A stretch of 7,262 nucleotides of DNA from Pseudomonadales bacterium (GTDB lineage: Bacteria > Pseudomonadota > Gammaproteobacteria > Pseudomonadales > DC-out160): assembly GCA_016765265.1 (NCBI GenBank), contig JAESQG010000060.1:1-7262 (forward strand), given 5' to 3'. Below are positions 5,822 to 7,262 of the stretch, in pieces. The notes under the pieces were generated by a model. That model was not told the DNA's origin and did no database searches. It saw only the letters and a program-made list of their open reading frames with translations. A program made the position numbers and the translations under genes. Numbering within the stretch: position 1 is the first letter of the stretch; every line of letters begins with the position of its first letter.

Positions 5822-6718
5822 ATGGATCAAAACGTTATAGAAGGAGTCGGTGTCGGTTTTCGAGATAGTCATTTTGATGACATCTTAGAAGAGGACCACA
5901 ACATTCAATGGTTTGAGCTTCTCACGGAAAACCATTTGGTTGAGGAGAGTATCCCTTTCTATAAAGCAGAGAAAATTCGAGAAAACTATCCGATGACACT
6001 CCATGGCGTTGGTATGTCATTAGGATCTACTGATCCCCTTAACTTAAATTATATGAAAAAACTGAGCACCCTCATAAACCGACTTGATCCTGCCCGTGTG
6101 TCGGATCATTTAGCATGGGTGTCTCATAATGGGGTGTATAGCCATGAATTACTGCCGCTACCGTACACAGAAGAAACACTGAAACATTTAACCACGCGAA
6201 TTAATCAAGCTCAGGATATCTTGGGTAGAACTATTCTTATCGAAAACCCCTCATCCTATTTGTCATTTACTCATTCGGAAATGAGGGAAGATGAATTCCT
6301 TATCCAGCTGATGACATCGACAGGCTGCGATTTATTACTGGATATTAATAACTTGTATGTCAGTGCTATCAATCTTAAATTTGATCCACTGGTTTATTTA
6401 AAGACCTTGGTGCCAAGTAGAGTTAAAGAAATTCATCTAGCCGGATATGAGATCCAAACAAAAACAAATCCTTTAAATGGCTCCTACACTCAGTTGCTCT
6501 TCGATACCCACGGACACCCTGTACGTCAACCTGTATGGCAGCTTTACGAGAAAGCCTTGTCCTTATTTGGTCAGATCCCGACTCTTATGGAATGGGATAC
6601 AAATATTCCAAGCTTCCAAGATTTAGCCTTGGAAGCAAGCAAGGCTCAAAGCAAAATGGATCAGGGTATGCCACTTTACGATAAAACCGAGTCGCTCCTT
6701 ACGGTGTTCAATAGATGA
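5822..6718 (+). CDS. bufB: BufB, DUF692-family multinuclear non-heme iron oxidase (MNIO) modifying the bufferin precursor
   Basis: This 298-residue protein has the usual length and TIM-barrel motif order of DUF692. It starts GVGVGFR (8-14), then WFELLTENH (30-38), LHGVGMSLGSTDPLN (60-74; His61), RVSDHLAWVS (92-101; Asp95-His96), LIENPSSY (139-146; Glu141, Asn142), DLLLDINNLYVSA (170-182; Asp174, Asn176), EIHLAGYE (203-210; His205), LFDTHGHPV (226-234; His230) and LMEWDTNIP (255-263; Glu257, Asp259). These His/Asp/Glu positions correspond to the iron-binding residues of the family, so it appears catalytically intact. MNIOs such as MbnB and TglH use a multi-iron centre and O2 to rearrange Cys residues; BufB is expected to make 5-thiooxazoles in BufA in the cytoplasm before export. 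The Shine-Dalgarno is weak (a GAG about 14 bases upstream), suggesting lower translation than bufA. The stop codon overlaps the bufC start (ATGA, 6715-6718). Confidence 0.93.
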   Translation: MDQNVIEGVGVGFRDSHFDDILEEDHNIQWFELLTENHLVEESIPFYKAEKIRENYPMTLHGVGMSLGSTDPLNLNYMKKLSTLINRLDPARVSDHLAWVSHNGVYSHELLPLPYTEETLKHLTTRINQAQDILGRTILIENPSSYLSFTHSEMREDEFLIQLMTSTGCDLLLDINNLYVSAINLKFDPLVYLKTLVPSRVKEIHLAGYEIQTKTNPLNGSYTQLLFDTHGHPVRQPVWQLYEKALSLFGQIPTLMEWDTNIPSFQDLALEASKAQSKMDQGMPLYDKTESLLTVFNR

Positions 6719-7262
6719 AGTTAGCTGAGTTGCAGAGGCATTTCTTAGAGCAGGTATTAGAGCCGGTATTAGAGAAAAAAAGGTTCAATGACAAGGAGTC
6801 CTCAACTAACCCTTTAGTCTTGGAGTTCATTAACTCGACGAACTATGGCGATGCTCAAGAGTTGCTTGGAATTTATAGAGGCAGTGCTCAGCATGGACTT
6901 AAGTTAGCGTTAGCTGATATTTTTCCAGTGTGTCAGCGTTTAGTCGGCGTTGATTTTTTTCGCCATTTATGCGACGAATACCTCCAACAATACCCCTCAT
7001 TATCCTTTGACCTCGCACAAATTGGAGATATATTTCCACAATTTATTGCGGAGACATCCACTCGCTTAAACACGGAGACTCTCCCCTACCTAAGAGATGT
7101 GGCACTTTTAGAGCTCAAATGGCACTACGCCCTGAATCATTCCTTACGCACTATAACCACAGTATCATCAACAAAGGTAAGGCCGCTTAGTGAGTTATCT
7201 GAGGTCAGTGGTGATCATCAACTGTCAATTCGGTTCCAGGTTTCGTCGACTGTCCAGACCAT
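6715..7262 (+). CDS. bufC: BufC, DUF2063 partner protein of the MNIO (N-terminal part, runs off window)
   Basis: An open frame begins at ATG 6715, overlapping the bufB stop in ATGA, and runs 182 codons to the window end without a stop. It starts MKLAELQRHFLEQVLEPVLE and shows the DUF2063 N-terminal pattern: LGIYRGSAQHGLKLALADIF (positions 51-70), then PVCQRLVGVDFFRHLCDEYL, the PSLSFDLAQIGDIFPQFIAE segment, YLRDVALLELKWHYAL, and the start of a beta domain (LSIRFQVSS). DUF2063 proteins accompany DUF692 enzymes and are thought to bind and present the precursor; the N-terminal helical domain is visible here while most of the C-terminal domain lies beyond the window. No good Shine-Dalgarno precedes it, so translation is probably coupled to bufB. 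A short in-frame repeat (GTATTAGAG twice, 6753-6773) encodes VLEPVLE. Confidence 0.9.
   Translation, partial: MKLAELQRHFLEQVLEPVLEKKRFNDKESSTNPLVLEFINSTNYGDAQELLGIYRGSAQHGLKLALADIFPVCQRLVGVDFFRHLCDEYLQQYPSLSFDLAQIGDIFPQFIAETSTRLNTETLPYLRDVALLELKWHYALNHSLRTITTVSSTKVRPLSELSEVSGDHQLSIRFQVSSTVQT

Noticed and set aside
6747..6773. Tandem GTATTAGAG repeat at the start of bufC as a functional repeat
   Set aside because: It is only two short in-frame units encoding VLEPVLE in an amphipathic helix; chance codon similarity is enough.

Overview
The window looks like chromosomal DNA of a moderately AT-rich Gram-negative bacterium, most likely a gammaproteobacterium. It carries a signal-peptide outer-membrane beta-barrel, a 7TMR-DISM hybrid histidine kinase, an HDOD-GAF signalling gene and a DUF2282/DUF692/DUF2063 cluster. 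No genus can be named from the sequence alone.

Layout. (1) Positions 1-1170, + strand: remains of one HDOD-GAF signalling gene. It opens with an ATAGGT hexamer microsatellite at the window edge, whose only reading phase that fits the gene is Gly-Ile. The gene is then broken twice, near 49-52 and within 649-679, so the HDOD and GAF parts now lie in different frames. (2) Positions 1171-1368: no convincing gene, only a doubtful 46-codon frame. (3) Positions 1369-2379, - strand: a secreted beta-barrel protein of the 'transporter'/Phenol_MetA_deg (PF13557) type with a His-rich loop. (4) Positions 2380-2584: a gap with a G-rich run and a perfect 2 x 20 bp tandem duplication just past the kinase stop codon. 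(5) Positions 2585-5083, - strand: a complete 832-residue membrane hybrid sensor kinase (7TMR-DISMED2, seven membrane helices, HisKA, HATPase_c, one REC). (6) Positions 5084-5426: a 343-base divergent intergenic region holding a long imperfect inverted repeat that folds better as + strand RNA, and a weak ECF-like promoter candidate. (7) Positions 5427-7262, + strand: a bufferin-type RiPP cluster of a Cys-containing DUF2282 precursor with a signal peptide (bufA), a DUF692/MNIO multinuclear iron oxidase (bufB) and the start of the DUF2063 partner protein (bufC), which runs off the window.

How the parts fit. The most interesting system is the bufferin cluster. BufB, with BufC as partner, is expected to modify Cys residues of BufA, and the exported product is expected to bind copper in the periplasm. 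The structured element upstream of bufA lies where a leader or regulatory RNA would be. The divergent hybrid kinase and the His-rich outer-membrane protein may belong to the same envelope or metal response, but that link rests only on proximity. The HDOD-GAF gene is probably a decaying or mis-assembled copy unrelated to the rest.
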